The position numbers and the translations under genes are program-made. Positions 1 to 12,125 of a stretch of DNA of 64,000 nt are shown one piece after another. Numbering within the stretch: position 1 is the stretch's first letter; every line of letters begins with the position of its first letter. The stretch is from Notospermus geniculatus (lineage: Eukaryota > Nemertea > Pilidiophora > Heteronemertea > Lineidae), in NCBI GenBank assembly GCA_002633025.1, contig NMRB01000038.1, positions 315,177-379,176 of the forward strand, in the 5' to 3' direction. The notes under the pieces were generated by a model. That model saw only the letters and a program-made list of their open reading frames with translations. It made no database searches and had not been told where the DNA came from.

Positions 1-1000
1 TCAAATTTTCTCTCTTGGGTTGCGGGTAATCTGTTTGTACATGTACTACATGTAGTTCGAAATTTACATAACCAAGTTCTTTGTTGTTCTGACAATTTTC
101 AAATATTCTTCAACAGTGAATTCAGTTTTAAATGATCTAAACTACATATTTAGGGTCAGTCTGCAACTCATTATTCCCATGCTGTAGAAATTGATGTTTT
201 AATATTTCCGGCACAAGTGATTTCAGTTCCTGCTTCTTAAAAAGTTTATAATTATACAAAACTGCTGGAGTTCCACAATAGGAGCTGTCAGCGAGTTGAC
301 CACTAGGTGTCACTAGGGCCCAATTCAATGCATCTAGCGGACCCAGTCATTATCGATCGAGCAGCGATCATATAGAGATTTCTGTACATTTGGTCCGCTA
401 AGACTGTGCTGCCATCTGTTGGCAATATGCGCGGCTGACTGTTCCTTTTACATAAAATCTGTTTGATTTGTTTGTACCAGGGGGTAATAGAATATCCTCT
501 TTCAAAACGTTCTAAAAGTATATTTCCAAAAAGGCAGCACTATTTTGTTTGTTTTCCATTCATTATACTACACCAATAAGAAATCATTAAGACCGCCCCA
601 TCTCAAGGGGGCGGTCTTCCTGTTTTTTTCTCTCCATCCAATCTGCGGTTCCGCCTGGATAACTCAAAAAGTTCTACCGGAATCGCGGCTAAACTCTCAC
701 GAATAGTCGAGATGCATATTACACAGAACCCTATTGATTCTTGGGGTCATTTGTACACAAATAGTCCAAAAATTTGTATGAATTTATCAGTTGTTTATTG
801 GCTTCATCGCATAAGCCTCTATCGTGTTCGCGCAATTTGGTAAATCATCCAAAACGCAAGTGCATGAAATGTAGAGTGTGGAGATTTAATGAGCATGCGT
901 ATTGGGACCTAGACTGGTTCTTGTTGTTGCCGCTCCACTCTCGCGGCGCTACTGTCCGTTTGGCAACAGTCTCTCCCACGCTGTCGAAATCGTGAGAACT
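1..1000. other. intergenic, no supported gene
   Basis: No supported gene. A short perfect hairpin lies near 589-618 (GACCGCCCC paired with GGGGCGGTC). A 63-codon open frame on the minus strand (137-328) has no recognisable domain and no clear splice sites, so it is not called. Confidence 0.5.
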
Positions 1001-1720
1001 AGTTGAGTCGAAAAGGGGGGTTAGCGTGCACCCCCGGAGATAAACTTTTAATCAACATTTTTATATAGGAAAAAGTGTGTACAAAACGGTTTGCTATGTT
1101 AAAAATTTCACAAATTGTCCCACGTGCCTTTTTTATGCAAATTAAGCTGACAGTATTGATAAATGTGTTATTCACCATTAGACCGGCTTTGTACAGGGGC
1201 AGAGGAAACAATGTACAGCTAACTTCTGAACGGTTGGATTTAGACTCTATAAATGTATTACCAACAGATATAAACATGGTGCCTCTGATTCAGCCAAGTA
1301 TGTACTTAATTCATTTTGGTTAGTGGAAATCACTTTTTGGGGTATTTGGTCCCATTTTGTGTAAGTTTACATTATAACGTTTTAAAAACTGCAATTTCCC
1401 ATTATGCAACAACTGAAAATATTCAAAACCGTGCTTATTTGATTCACTCTCCTCATATTTCTATCAGTTAATAATACACTTATAGGGTCTAAATCCATCC
1501 ATTAATGAGTTAGCTGTACATTGGTTCCCCTGCCCCTGTACAAAACTGGTCTAATGGTGAATAACACATGTCGGCTTAATTTGCATTAAAAAGGCACGTG
1601 GGACAATTTGTGAAATTTTTAACATAGCAAACCGTTTTGCACACATTTTTTCCTATATAAAAATGTTGATTAAAAGTTTATCTCCGGGGGTGCACGCTAA
1701 CCCCCTGTTTCGACTCTACT
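1001..1720. mobile_element. foldback MITE with ~250-bp terminal inverted repeats
   Basis: The left arm (1001-1262) reads outside-in as GAGTCGAAAA, then the GGGGGTTAGCGTGCACCCCC block, then GTACAGCTAAC. The right arm (1471-1720) is its reverse complement with scattered mismatches. A loop of about 200 bp (1263-1470) separates them. No coding capacity is visible; small open frames in the arms are by-products of the inverted repeat. This is the structure of a long-TIR non-autonomous DNA transposon. The superfamily is not assignable because the target duplication is unclear. Confidence 0.85.
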
Positions 1721-2276
1721 AAACATGGAGAAGGAAATGCGCTATTTCAGGTTTTTCAAGTCAATTTATTCCAACTTCAGGTGGTAGAGGTTGGTGTGGA
1801 GCATCTTTCTGCAGTATTCATTGATAAGAATTGAACATATACAGGGTGTTATCTTAGAATATGACAACAGGGTGTATCAATGACAAAATCTTTGGCAGGG
1901 AAAAATAACAAGAAAAGGAACATATCCACAAAGCAAAGCACAAAAATCGACACATAAACTGGTATAATACAAGAAGTCGTTTTCCAGAAGTTAGAAATTT
2001 TCGACCCAAACGGGTCTTCATTAGCCTGGACAATTCCTTGTGAAAACTTCAGAAAAGACTGACAAGGAAAAGGAAGAAAAGGAACATGGTGTTGGTTTGA
2101 ATGACCTCTTTGCATGACCTAATAAAGCTACTGAAAGACCATTATCACTAACGTTGCCAATTCTGGTATCAAACTAAATCTTATTGGTGTATAATAGGTT
2201 TAAACTGACCTACTTCCATGACCTAGCGAACTACTTCATGTACTTAGAGACCAATTCAGCGCGATGGTAGTCATTT
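1721..2276. other. intergenic; one copy of the 101-bp repeat at the right end
   Basis: No supported gene. The last ~90 bases (GACCTACTTCCATGACCTAG, then CAGCGCGATGGTAGTCAT) are a single divergent copy of the unit tandemly repeated at 8175-8640. Confidence 0.5.
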
Positions 2277-2887
2277 TTAGCTCACCGGGGTGAGCTATTG
2301 CGATGGTGCAGCGTCTGTCGTCCGTCGTCGTCCGTTAGCAGGGCACGTTTTGTAACCGCTGGGGCTATTATCTGAAACTGGGTACATATATACCCCCAGG
2401 TCAAATGACCTATGACACCCAATTTCGGTCCGATCTGATTCCTGGCTTGGCCACCAGGGGGGATAAACCGAAAACCTTTAAAGTGCAGTTTCGCCTTAAC
2501 CGTTGATCAGATCATCACCAAATTTTTATGGTAGGTACATGTTATGAGGATACACGACATATCACCCGGGTTTTTGATTTGACCTAATTTTCAAGGTCAC
2601 AGAGGTCAAAGTTCGAAATTTCATCGTCGGGTAGCACGTTTCGTGGCTATTTGTCCTGGATTGTTCAAATTCGGTGTGGTGATGTATCTCGGTACCCTGA
2701 ATGTCTGAGGCGGATTTCGGTCCGATTGGACTTCAAATACGGCCACCAGGTGGCTATCTTGGTAAATGAGCGTTGGACCATAGCTCATTAGCTATTGGAG
2801 CTAGAATGTTCTGAACTTGAACAAGTATGTATCTTTGTAGCCTTCATGTGTACAGCAAATTTCAGCGTGATCGGACTTCACAGACCG
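2277..2887 (-). repeat. AGCTCAC-palindrome repeat family, copy A
   Basis: It begins with the terminal palindrome TAGCTCACCGGGGTGAGCTA, followed by the GTCGTCCGTCGTCGTCCG tract and GTTAGCAGGGCACGTTTTGTAAC. It continues with the 'pocket' sequences shared by copies near 11.6, 22.0, 49.4, 53.2 and 56.2 kb (protein-free, ~300-bp internal units with TTTGACCTCTGTGACCTTGA and GCCACCTGGTGGCCA). This copy runs opposite to the copies at 49 and 53 kb. Its far end is replaced by the MITE at 2888. Confidence 0.75.
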
Positions 2888-3603
2888 CTGCCAGGCAGGG
2901 CACATCGAAAAGACGGATTCGACGGATTCAACGGATTCGACGGATTCTTGTAAAATGAAGCATATGATCACTTTTTTATATCCATTAATCTTTTTAGAAA
3001 TACGACATATGTATGAGCTTTAAAACCTACGTGTTATTTTCATTTATAATACGATTTCAAATCCGTGCACACTGAGGTTAATAAATCGGGTCTGATGTCC
3101 GAACTCAATGGGATTTTCCACAATGACTGAGCGCGTCATCTTGTGGAAAATTTATGACGTCGCCACTATTGATCTGTCGATGACGTCAACACAGTTTGCG
3201 CTGCCGATCTCATAGGCCTACCGTATATCGAGAATAGCTAAAATGGCATACACGGGAAAACACTGAAAAAAAGGGCGTGTTGTTCATGAAAGCAGTAGGC
3301 CTACTGTCAATCCAGTTCCCTTGGATAATCAAATCCTTCCGATTCGGTGTGATGTATTGTTTCAGCTCCTAACCCAGCGGTAGGTCTGATGTTGATTAGC
3401 CCTAATTTTAGACTGATCATCTACCCTCTCAATACTTCGATTAACTTGTTGGCCCATACCACTTGGTTGATAGGACAGGGTACCAGTTACTCTGGGAATT
3501 CCACCATTTCCACGTGACGTCATCATAAGTTACAAAATTGTCCGCAGACCACGATCCGTTGAATCCGTCGAATCCGTCTTTTCGAGCTGCCCTGCCAGGC
3601 AGC
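2888..3603. mobile_element. foldback MITE with GACGGATTCGACGGATTC termini
   Basis: The left end (2888-2936) has CTGCCAGGCAGGGC, then CGAAAAGACGGATTCGACGG and ATTCAACGGAT. The right end (3552-3603) is its near-perfect reverse complement. The interior (~610 bp) has no convincing coding region. The element sits at the broken end of the adjacent AGCTCAC-family repeat, which suggests it inserted there. Confidence 0.8.
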
Positions 3604-3987
3604 CATTTTGGAAAATGCAACTTTGACTTGTGTGATCGAAAAATTTTGTTCAACTTAAAAACCCGTATGATATATCATGCATCTGCATTAAAGGCCGTGG
3701 TTTTTCTTGGTCCAAACACCGGTGGGTGAGCAATTAGTGCTAGTCCCACCTCCAACACCTGACAAAATGAGGGAAATGATCATGATGATGAAGGTGAGTT
3801 GCCAATATCATGTTAAATGTTTAATACATTGACAACATGGTACATTGTAACAATGTAACAACTGTAACATCGTCTCATTGTTTCTACATGTATGATTTAG
3901 ACTTCAGACTTGTTCATGTTGTTAGATCTAAAATGTAATTAGTATACATGTAGCACCGGTAATTGAATTTTTTCATGTTTATTGCAG

Positions 3988-4607
3988 AACCAGATTCTCC
4001 AACCATTCCACGTGTTGCAACATGTTCAACCGTCCCTTCAGCTGAACCACCTCGAAAACGCATAAGAGAAAGGAGACCAGGCCTACCAGGGGCAAAAAAA
4101 CAAACAAACAACATCATGGAAAAAGCGAAGCTAGAAGCTGATGCTACTAGGAAAAATTTTGAAAGAAGGCAAAAACAAATCCAGTTAAAAGTCGAAGAAA
4201 TTGTAGAAAATGATTGGGGAGAGGGTTTTTTTATCTTGAAGAGGGAGAAGAAGGTGATTATTGGTGGGGCAGGGTTATACATGCAACGATTTTTGGCTGG
4301 AGAACCCCTCATAGACAAAGATGAGTTGATGTCTGCGAAAGGTTTGAACACTCAAGTAAGTTGCCAGAAACGAAGCATGAAACTGCTAGATTTCTTGAAA
4401 ACCGGTTCGAAACCTACTAAGGATGTTGTCCCACCTACACCAACAAAAAACCCGGAAATTCTTAAAGAAACATTTCCCAGTCTTCAACATGCTCGTAGTC
4501 TCAGGAAGAGGCAGCGTGAAATGTTAGATGCTGCACCGAGAAGTGGGGACACTTCACCCCACAAAGCCTCTCAAAGAGAGGCTTTCATTAGAAAGGTTAC
4601 AAAATAG
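3988..4607 (+). CDS. candidate internal or terminal exon, unknown protein
   Basis: I do not recognise this protein. An open frame runs from an acceptor-like TTTATTGCAG (ending 3987) to a stop at 4605-4607 and would encode about 206 residues. The peptide begins EPDSPTIPRVATC and is basic and hydrophilic. It has a predicted helical, charged segment (EKAKLEADATRKNFERRQKQ, roughly residues 44-63) and KRIRERRPG and RKRQRE basic clusters that could act as nuclear localisation signals. A strong donor-like CAA|GTAAGT lies inside it at 4356, so the exon may really end at 4355 (phase 0). The last ~90 bases form half of an inverted repeat (see 4518-4660), so the C-terminus may be repeat-derived. No upstream exon joins in a compatible phase. 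Confidence 0.35.
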
Positions 4608-4660
4608 GCTTTGTGAGGTGAAGTGTCCACCCTGGTACCGGTACAGCATCTAACATTTTC
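4518..4660. repeat. inverted repeat, ~50-bp arms
   Basis: GAAATGTTAGATGCTGCACC and GGGGACACTTCACC...CACAAAGCC (left) pair with GGCTTTGTGAGGTGAAGTGT...ACAGCATCTAACATTTTC (right) around a ~30-bp loop. The left arm lies within the 3' end of the candidate exon at 3988-4607. Confidence 0.75.
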
Positions 4661-4679
4661 TAACACATGTACCGTACGT

Positions 4680-5053
4680 GGCCATATAGATTTTAAGGAA
4701 TCTGGAAAACAAGGATTCCCAAGGAACCCTACGGAATCCGGTCTGCAGTTCATGCCTCTTCTCATACCAATCTTTATACATGACTGCACGTGATACAGGT
4801 ATCACTGTGACATCCCTCTTGCTGGTGAAACATCAAAAGTGCTCCTACAGCATGCACAGGCTGAAATCATATTCCAATGGTGCATAAACAAGTAGGCCTA
4901 TCGCAAAAAAATATTATGTTTGTTTCCTTTACGGATTCTTTGTACAGTGAACATAATAATGTCGTTTTTTCGTATCATTTGCGTTATTTGGTGTTAATTC
5001 CGTAGGGCTCTTGGGGATCCTTGTTTTCCACATTCCTTAAAATCTATATGGCC
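4680..5053. mobile_element. MITE, 374 bp, ~57-bp TIRs
   Basis: The left terminus GGCCATATAGATTTTAAGGA, then AACAAGGATTCCCAAGG and CCCTACGGAAT (4680-4737), is matched in reverse complement at 4997-5053 with a few mismatches. No ORF is present. Confidence 0.85.
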
Positions 5054-7080
5054 CAACAAGCATTAAATAATGTCATATTCCATGTGTTCCCTGTCCATGC
5101 AATATTCATCATGTTCATGATATTTTGTGATAAAAGTCCTCAACATGCAAGTCTCAAATAACTGCTCTCAATCTCAAGCAATTGTAGTGTGATATTGTGA
5201 TCAATTTTCATTGGAAAAGCTTAGAAAAGATGTCTTGACTGACTCCGTCCTTCCTTGTAAGAATCTCTCCTGCTGACTTCCTAAAGTATTTAGTGCACAA
5301 GGCAGCAAGATTATTACATGTATTATGTCAAGTCCCATGCAATTCCTCTAAACGTCTCAAACAATTCTTGACAATCATCAATATAGCAAGCCAAGAATAC
5401 TCATGAAATCAATTACGAACAGGATGAATCCAATGTTTTGTACGACAATATACCTGGTACTACATTGACATGTAGTACCGGTAGGTATATTACATGTATT
5501 ATTGATCTTGTAGCAGCAAATCATTGGCCTGCTAGGGTGAGCAATCTGGGCAAGAGGACCCACCAATCTTTTTCGTCGACATCATTTGTTCTTATCTGTT
5601 GCTGTTTTCTGATCAAAAGCAATAAATAAAAAAAAGCTGAATTATTCTTATTTTTGTTCAGTGCAGGTGACAGGTTGTGAGAGGACAGGAAGACATTGTA
5701 TCTTAATCGCTCAGTCCCAGAGACTTGTTGGTCATGGACAAGAGATGAGGATATTTGGTGACTGTCATCCAGTTTGTACTGTAGTGCCAACTCTGTTGGA
5801 GAGTACGCTCCATACTCCTCTTCTGCCTCTTGAAGTTATTAACTCTTTCCATAGGGACCACACTGGTCAAAGCTGCTTCAATTTCATTTGCAAAGAAGAG
5901 TGTTGTCCCAATGGTTGAGTTTTGCCATCAAGCTCTCTGTAAGCTGACAGGAAGGCACTCATACTGGTTGGCTGTCTGTCCTCTGTGATCCACGTCTCAT
6001 ATTGATAGGTTTACCTGTTGACACACTGAGCATGCCGACAGACTCTTGTCTGGACCCGACAGACTCTTGTCTGGACAGCCAGGGCGGACATGGTGGAGGG
6101 AGAGGTGGTGACATTGAGACTTTCACCATGATTACAGAGGCTATACATCAAATAACTAGTCAATAAACAAGTATACTAGTATAATTATATTATCTTTAAT
6201 ATTAACACTCAGGAATAATATAAAGAAACATGCAAGGAAGGGGTTAGGGCCTACATCCATGCCATGGTCCATGCTAAGACAATAGAACAGTAGGCCTAAC
6301 ATATCATGCATAAGGCTATAGGCCTACACATTGTGGAAATTAAGCCTGAATCATTGGGACTGATAAAAATCCAAGATTAGGACTCACTGCAGTCGTCATT
6401 TGGATGAAAATTCAACCGAACTTTGGGATGAATTTCAGTCCTTTAGTTGGACTTATTTCTGTCCAACATATTTGGATTGAAATAAGTCCAACAATTTGTG
6501 TCACATGATCAAAATATGGTTGTCAACATTTTGGACTGACATCAATCCAAAATGGATCGGACTAATTTCAATCCTATCCCTGACTGAACACGGGTGTCGA
6601 TGGTCCAGAGCTCTGTTGAGCCTAATTGGGTCAGACAGGTTGAAGTGTCTCAAGTGGTATTGTTTACTGTTCAGAGGCAATGAGTGGAGTTCAGATGTCA
6701 CGGGCAATTAAATATCCTGGGGTGATTAGGAATTCCCCTGGCAGAATAAAGTAAAAGTCTAAAAATGATTTTTAGATGCATAAAATAATATAGGCCTACA
6801 GAATGATATAGAAATTAAAAATCAATGAATACTTGATTAATTTTGTGATCAGTGGGTATCAACAATCAAGGGAGCGGACAGCAATCATTTTTGGGAATCT
6901 GATCAAGATGACAGGCCTATAATGTGTCCCACCAAAAAAAACTATTGGATAGGGTACTCTTTATTTTGATTGGATTACAAAATTGCAGGCAAGCTGATAT
7001 TCCTGCAACTGACATGGGGGGGGGGGGGTACTTGTTAGCTATAAAATTGGATAAGCAGTCCCCCACAACATTGAAAGGAG
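5054..7080. other. intergenic, nothing supported
   Basis: I find no conserved protein or RNA. Open frames are under 90 codons and unrelated to known domains. A local direct duplication, GACAGACTCTTGTCTGGAC, occurs twice at 6038-6075. The words 'gtccaa' and 'ttggac' recur at 6380-6560, making a weak inverted arrangement. Confidence 0.5.
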
Positions 7081-7280
7081 CTGTTCATTTTCGCCAGTTC
7101 AGAGTTCAGGAATCTGAGTTGTGATCCTTGAGAAAATGAAGAAAGCTATGAAGCTGCAAATTGCAGTGATTATTCTGTAGGCTACAGCACAACAAATAAT
7201 CCCTGCAATTTGCAAGTGCATAGCTTTTTCTGTTTTCCCAAGGATCACAACTCAGATTCCTCAAGTGATGAAAACGAACA
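7081..7280. mobile_element. hairpin MITE, ~200 bp
   Basis: The left arm contains AGGAATCTGAGTTGTGATCC, GAAAGCTATG and CAAATTGCAG. The right arm is the reverse complement and ends CGTTTTCATCACTTGAGGAA when read outside-in. The loop is about 25 bp and there is no coding capacity. Confidence 0.75.
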
Positions 7281-8174
7281 GGCCCTTTGACTTGCACTCA
7301 TCATCAAATTATCATCATCATTGAAACTATATTGGAGATCTACAAATGTAAGGATGACATTTTCCCAAAAATTTTCAATGCTTTTCACCAGCTCTCGACA
7401 TTTCTGCTTTGCTCCAGTCATTTACCCCAGGTATTGCCCCACACTTTATTGTCCTCAACTAATTCTGGCTACTTTCGGTGCTGCTAATTGACAATGACAG
7501 TCCACTATGCCAGGCACTGTTTTTCTGGTAATTGATATCCAGGAAGAGTTCCGACTTGCTTCCATGCAAGCGGCAGCAAATGACTCTAGCTCCGCCTCCT
7601 TGCTGTCAGTCAGGTTTAAAATTTGTCAGTTATAAAAGTAAAAATGTCTTATATCATATGATTGGGTAGGTCTTTGGCTTAATGCTTTGGTAAAATGGTT
7701 GAGGGTGTGTTCATGAGAGTGAGTGACAATTTTCAGACCATGACCTGAACTTTAACCGGAGATAATTGGGATTTTTTGTTTCAAACCATCAGAGCTCTGG
7801 GGGCATCGGTGACCTGGTTATAATTGGTGGGGTGACAGATGATGGGCTATTTATACCCAGACCACGGCCTTTAAATGTACCTACAATAAAAATTTGGTGA
7901 TGATCCGTCGAATAATAAGTTAGTTATTGCACTTTTTGTCCACTTCGTTGTCCACTTCAATTCAAATGCCGTGGAGCCATCTAGTGACTATTCAGTGAAC
8001 TACGGACATAGAGACAGAGGTGGGGTCAGTCAGTACAGTGACCATGGTAACAGGTAGACCTAGGCCTACAGTCAGTTCATGCAGTGTTCACTGGTTTTGT
8101 GACTGTCATTAGGCCTAGGTCTGCTATGCTGATGGTGTGGATGTGCTGTGTCAGGGGTATCTGATACTTGTAAA
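7281..8174. other. intergenic with a relic of the AGCTCAC family
   Basis: No gene is seen. Around 7860-7940 there is a short fragment (ACAATAAAAATTTGGTGATG, then TTATTGCACTTTTTGTCC) that matches the internal unit of the AGCTCAC-palindrome family. Confidence 0.5.
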
Positions 8175-8640
8175 GTGTAGGTTTTAACTGACCTATTTCC
8201 ATGACCTAGTGACCTACTTAAAGACCAGTTCAGCGCGATGGTAGTCATGTTTGGTATCAAACTAAAGCCAATGAAGTGTAGGTTCGAACTGACCTACTTT
8301 TCAATGACCTCGTGACCTACTTAATGACCAGCTGTTGAGCCAAGGTCATGTTTGGTGTCAAACTAAAGTTTAGGAAGTGTAGGTTTGAACTGACCTATTT
8401 CGATGACCTAGTGACCTACTTAAAGACCAGTTGAGCTATGGTAGTCATAGTCATGTTTGGTATCAAACTAAAGCTAATGAAGTGTAGGTTCGAACTGACC
8501 TACTTCCATGACCTCGTGACATACTTAATGACCAGTTGAGCCAAGGTAGCATGTTTGGTATCAAACTAAAGCTTATGAAGTGTAGGTTTGAACTGACCTA
8601 TTTCCATGACCTAGTGACCTACTTAAAGACCAGTTCATCA
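8175..8640. repeat. tandem repeat, ~101-bp unit, ~4.6 copies
   Basis: Units start with GTGTAGGTTTGAACTGACCT at 8175, 8276, 8377, 8482 and 8580 (spacing 101, 101, 105, 98). Each continues with CCATGACCTAGTGACCTACT, a CCAGTT...GGTAGTCATG block and GTTTGGTATCAAACTAAAGC, the last containing a small hairpin. Alternate units differ slightly (AAAGACCAGTTCAGCGCG versus AATGACCAG..TTGAGCCAAG), as if a two-unit higher-order repeat were present. Confidence 0.9.
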
Positions 8641-9860
8641 TGAACTTACTGATCCTGCTGTCTATTGAACCTCGTCCATTAACCCTCCATTTTTGCTGAC
8701 CGATTTCCATGTACAAAACCTCCCCTTCTCAATAGAGTTGTTACCTATTCACAACAGTTGGCCACCTCGGACAGTCGCAGGAAATGGTGGTGTAATCATT
8801 ATGTAACACAAGGTATGAAACCAGACATGCGGTAAAGGCTGACATCTTTATTACAGGCCTAAGTTAATCACATTACTGCCATTCAGGAAATAGGCCGACT
8901 CGTGTGGGGAATTTCATTGTTATAGAGAATAATTAGAAGATGGTGCTGTTACTCATTCCTTTTCATTTTCATGCAGTCTGTTATTTTGTAGACCAACATA
9001 AACTGTCAAGACGGCCTCAATCACTATTTATCATGTACCATGAACTACTAGTATATGTACATCCCTCTGCCGGGATGTTCCATCCTGCAGTCTACTAATA
9101 TTCCTTAATATTGCTCTGATATCTCCCCAGGAATAAACATCTTGAGGGCAGGTGGCTGATCCCTTATGCTCTCCCCATGAAAGCAACCAAGCAGTTCACT
9201 GCCATACTCTAAACGAGCAAAGTCGAACGCAACAAACTCCCACTTGTGGCTCGGCCACGAGCTGTCTGCGACTGTTCAGGGACTGTTACTAAACCAACTG
9301 TTGCTCAAGAGTACAAAAGGTGGACTGTATTACAACTGTCGGCCGACTCTTAATGCCAAAGGATTTGACCATTGTTCGCGTTTACCACAGTGTACCAATC
9401 CATGTTACATTTCATCATTGGCCTAGACCAGTATGTGTCATCAGATTGTTGTCCTTTCTGCCCCTGTCTCGGATATGGCCGAGCATTGTCATGCATGTCA
9501 TACCAGCACAATAACATTACACGTAGGCCTACTTTCGCCGAGAAAGTGAACTTTGAAAGCATTTTTCTCCACGATAAAATAGTAAACACACGAGCCGAAG
9601 GCCTACGGAAATTGCCGATCATTTCCGACGCTTCCCCGAAGACAATGAGACGAAAACTCCACATGAGGAGAGCACAACGGTCCTCACGGAAGAGGTGCCG
9701 AAGTTGTGTTGTTCTTTCCGTCAGTCGAGTTCACGTTCGTTGGTGAAAATGACACTCTATTCGACATGTTCGAGCGCAAGGTATGCCAATTTATCTTCGA
9801 AAATAACCGTGAAAACTGTGCAAACCAAAATATAAGTTGCAATAACCCATAGGCCTATCT
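8641..9860. other. intergenic, nothing supported
   Basis: No recognisable gene. An open stretch ending at 9779 in a donor-like AAG|GTATGC is noted under rejected observations. Confidence 0.45.
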
Positions 9861-10173
9861 CACTGGAAATAAAAGTGGCTCAGACTGAGCCAAAAAAAGG
9901 CAGGCTCGTGTGTTCAAAAATGGCTCAAAATTAATTTTCAAATGCAGCCAATAATGGCTCAGTTTTCAGTGATTGAGCCAAAATTGGCTGAAACCTCTGA
10001 GCCATCATTGGCTCAAAGCATTTTTCAGGCTAGCCAAATTTGGCTTAAAAATGTTTTATTTTGAGCCATTTTTGAACACACGAGAGTATAAGGGAATTGA
10101 GGGGATCTGGACGGAGGGGGAAGATTAGTAGCAAAAATAGGCTAAAAAACCCTAAAAATCTCCCTATTTTTAG
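9861..10173. repeat. 'gagcca/tggctc' repeat block with truncated MITE
   Basis: Many short palindromic words of the type GAGCCAATATTGGCTC (GAGCCAAAATTGGCTGAAAC, GAGCCATCATTGGCTCAAAG) occur at 9870-10080. They end in TTTTGAACACACGAG and are followed by one half (10085-10173) of the AGTATAAGGGAATTGAGGGG element that is complete at 18804-18974. The same composite occurs inverted at 18.8-19.2 kb. Confidence 0.75.
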
Positions 10174-11570
10174 GCAATCATTTTGTGTGTCAATTTTGTG
10201 CTATTCTGTATCTTGAACATTACTGCAACGTTGTCTTTTAATAAAGCAGGGCAAACAACTGTTTTATTTTTAGGATGGAAGGCTACACGCAACTGTTATT
10301 TTGTTGTTCCTTGCCATGTTACAAATCAAAGCCATAACCACAATAATTGCATAATTATGTGTGACTGACGTTACGTGACTGACGTTACAAGAGCAAAATA
10401 GTTTACATGAACAGAATTTTTGGAGGTTTTCCTTTGAACAAGCCAATATCTGCTTATGTCTCCTTGTCAATGTGGATAGTGGCATTACAAAACAGACACT
10501 ACGGAGGAAAATCATTTTACCTGATTGGTTAAAAATGAGGCAATTCACAAGATCATCAGAATTGGAGGAAAAATGGGAAAAAAAAATACATTGTTTGACG
10601 TAGTATAGCTAGCATACACCATATCATTTCAATAAAACCTTCTTTTGTTTTACATTGGTGCCAATTTGTGCTTTCAATATCAAACACTGTTCAAACACTC
10701 CCCAATTTATGAAAAAAAAAACACCTTGGAAAGTGAGCGTCTACAACATGGAATGGCCCTGAAGTTTTTCAAACAGGGAGAGTTGAAAAAACATCATTTT
10801 CACCAGAAGATTTATCAAGTTTCTGTTTTATCCAAGGGCTGCACTGAGTAGCCTTTTGGCAGTAGGCCTAAATAGCTATTGTGCAAAGGGAAATGGACTG
10901 ACCAATTCTTATAGAGGGGACAAGGTTCCCTGCCTATTAGTACTCCATAATGCTGTAACAGCTTGTAATGGTCAAATGATTCCTCCATATCTGGGCCTTT
11001 TTGAGTGTCTCCGAAGACAGCTGAAATGAACAGGGGCAGGTCTCCTTTCTGTGTGGTTATTTTTCCAAGCAGTGAGTGTGTCTAGTCAAAACATAACAGA
11101 CATGTGAGGTCACTGTCCTTAAACTTGTAAAGAGTTCACTCGACATTATTCGATTCATTACCCTTGCCCCTCCATGAGTGATTAATCCCATGTATTGTTG
11201 TTGGCCTGTTATGTCAAGACTTGTAATCATGCATAAAACCCTGTGGCTCACCCTTGAATAAAGTTGAAACTAGGCAGTATAACCGATTTCTATCCTAAAA
11301 AAACCCCGTCGTGATGGAACTTGTTTGTTTTCTTTGGAATAATCTCATCCAACATGATGCCAAGAATATTTAGTCCAAGTCTCTATGGAAAATATTGATT
11401 CCGTCAGCAATTTCTAAGGCATTCAAAATGACTAATTACATTAAGTAGTGAAACAATAGGAGGAACAGGTTGATATTATGTCATGATCAATGATATGGAC
11501 CATAGTGTCAACCGTGAAATTTTCAAAAGGTAGCTGTAATACTTTCCGAGATTTCCTCAAAGTTGAAAAC
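10174..11570. other. intergenic, nothing supported
   Basis: Low-complexity AT-rich sequence with open frames under 95 codons and no recognisable domain or RNA. Confidence 0.45.
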
Positions 11571-12125
11571 CTCTGTTAAGTCCCCAGCACCTTTCGAACT
11601 TTGACCTATGTGACCTTGAAAAGTAGGTCAAATCACAAACCCATTATGTATGTCATGTATCCTCATTAGATACACCTAAGACAAAAATTCGGAGGCTATC
11701 CTTTCATTAGTTCAGGAATTATTGCACTTTTTGTGTTTGAGGTTTTGGCCACCTGGTGGCCAAGCCAAGAATTGTATCGGACTGAAACTTCTTGTCATAG
11801 ATCATATGACAAAGGACTATAAATACTAAGTTTCAGGTAATTAGCCCCAGCGGTTACGAAAAGTGCCACCAAAAGGCAAAATTCTGAACTTTGACCTCTG
11901 TGACTTTGAAAAGTAGGTCATTAAATAAAAAACCCGTCATATATGTAATGTATCCTCATTAGATACACCTATGATAAAAATTTGGAGATGATCCAGTTAT
12001 TAGTTCAGGAGTTATTGCGCTTTTTGTGTTTTTGGTCTTGGCCATCTTGTGGTCAAGCCAAGAATCGAATCGGACCGAAACTTTGTTTCATAGGTCATCT
12101 GACCTAGGGGTATATACAGTGCCAG
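11571..12125 (+). repeat. AGCTCAC-palindrome repeat family, copy B (two internal units)
   Basis: Two consecutive ~300-bp units are visible. Each starts near (C/T)GAACTTTGACCTCTGTGA, passes through GATACACCTATGATAAAAAT, CAGGAGTTATTGCACTTTTT and a (C/T)CTGGTGGCCAAGCCAAGA block, and ends near CAGCGGTTACGAAA. The terminal palindrome is missing; the match stops near 12118 next to the 3' flank of the Penelope-like element. Confidence 0.8.

Noticed and set aside
137-328. 63-codon minus-strand frame near the left edge
   Set aside because: Peptide-like in composition, but no domain, splice sites or neighbours support it.
3735-3793. Possible exon ending GATGAAG|GTGAGT upstream of the 3988 exon
   Set aside because: The frame that would join in phase has a stop nine bases upstream and no acceptor; the open frame that exists ends in the wrong phase.
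8175-8640. CRISPR-like array
   Set aside because: Units are ~101 bp and repeated over their whole length, with no unique spacers, in an animal genome.
9660-9779. Stretch ending in FVGENDTLFDMFERK before a donor-like GTATGC
   Set aside because: It looks protein-like, but there is no start codon or convincing acceptor in frame and no domain that I recognise.
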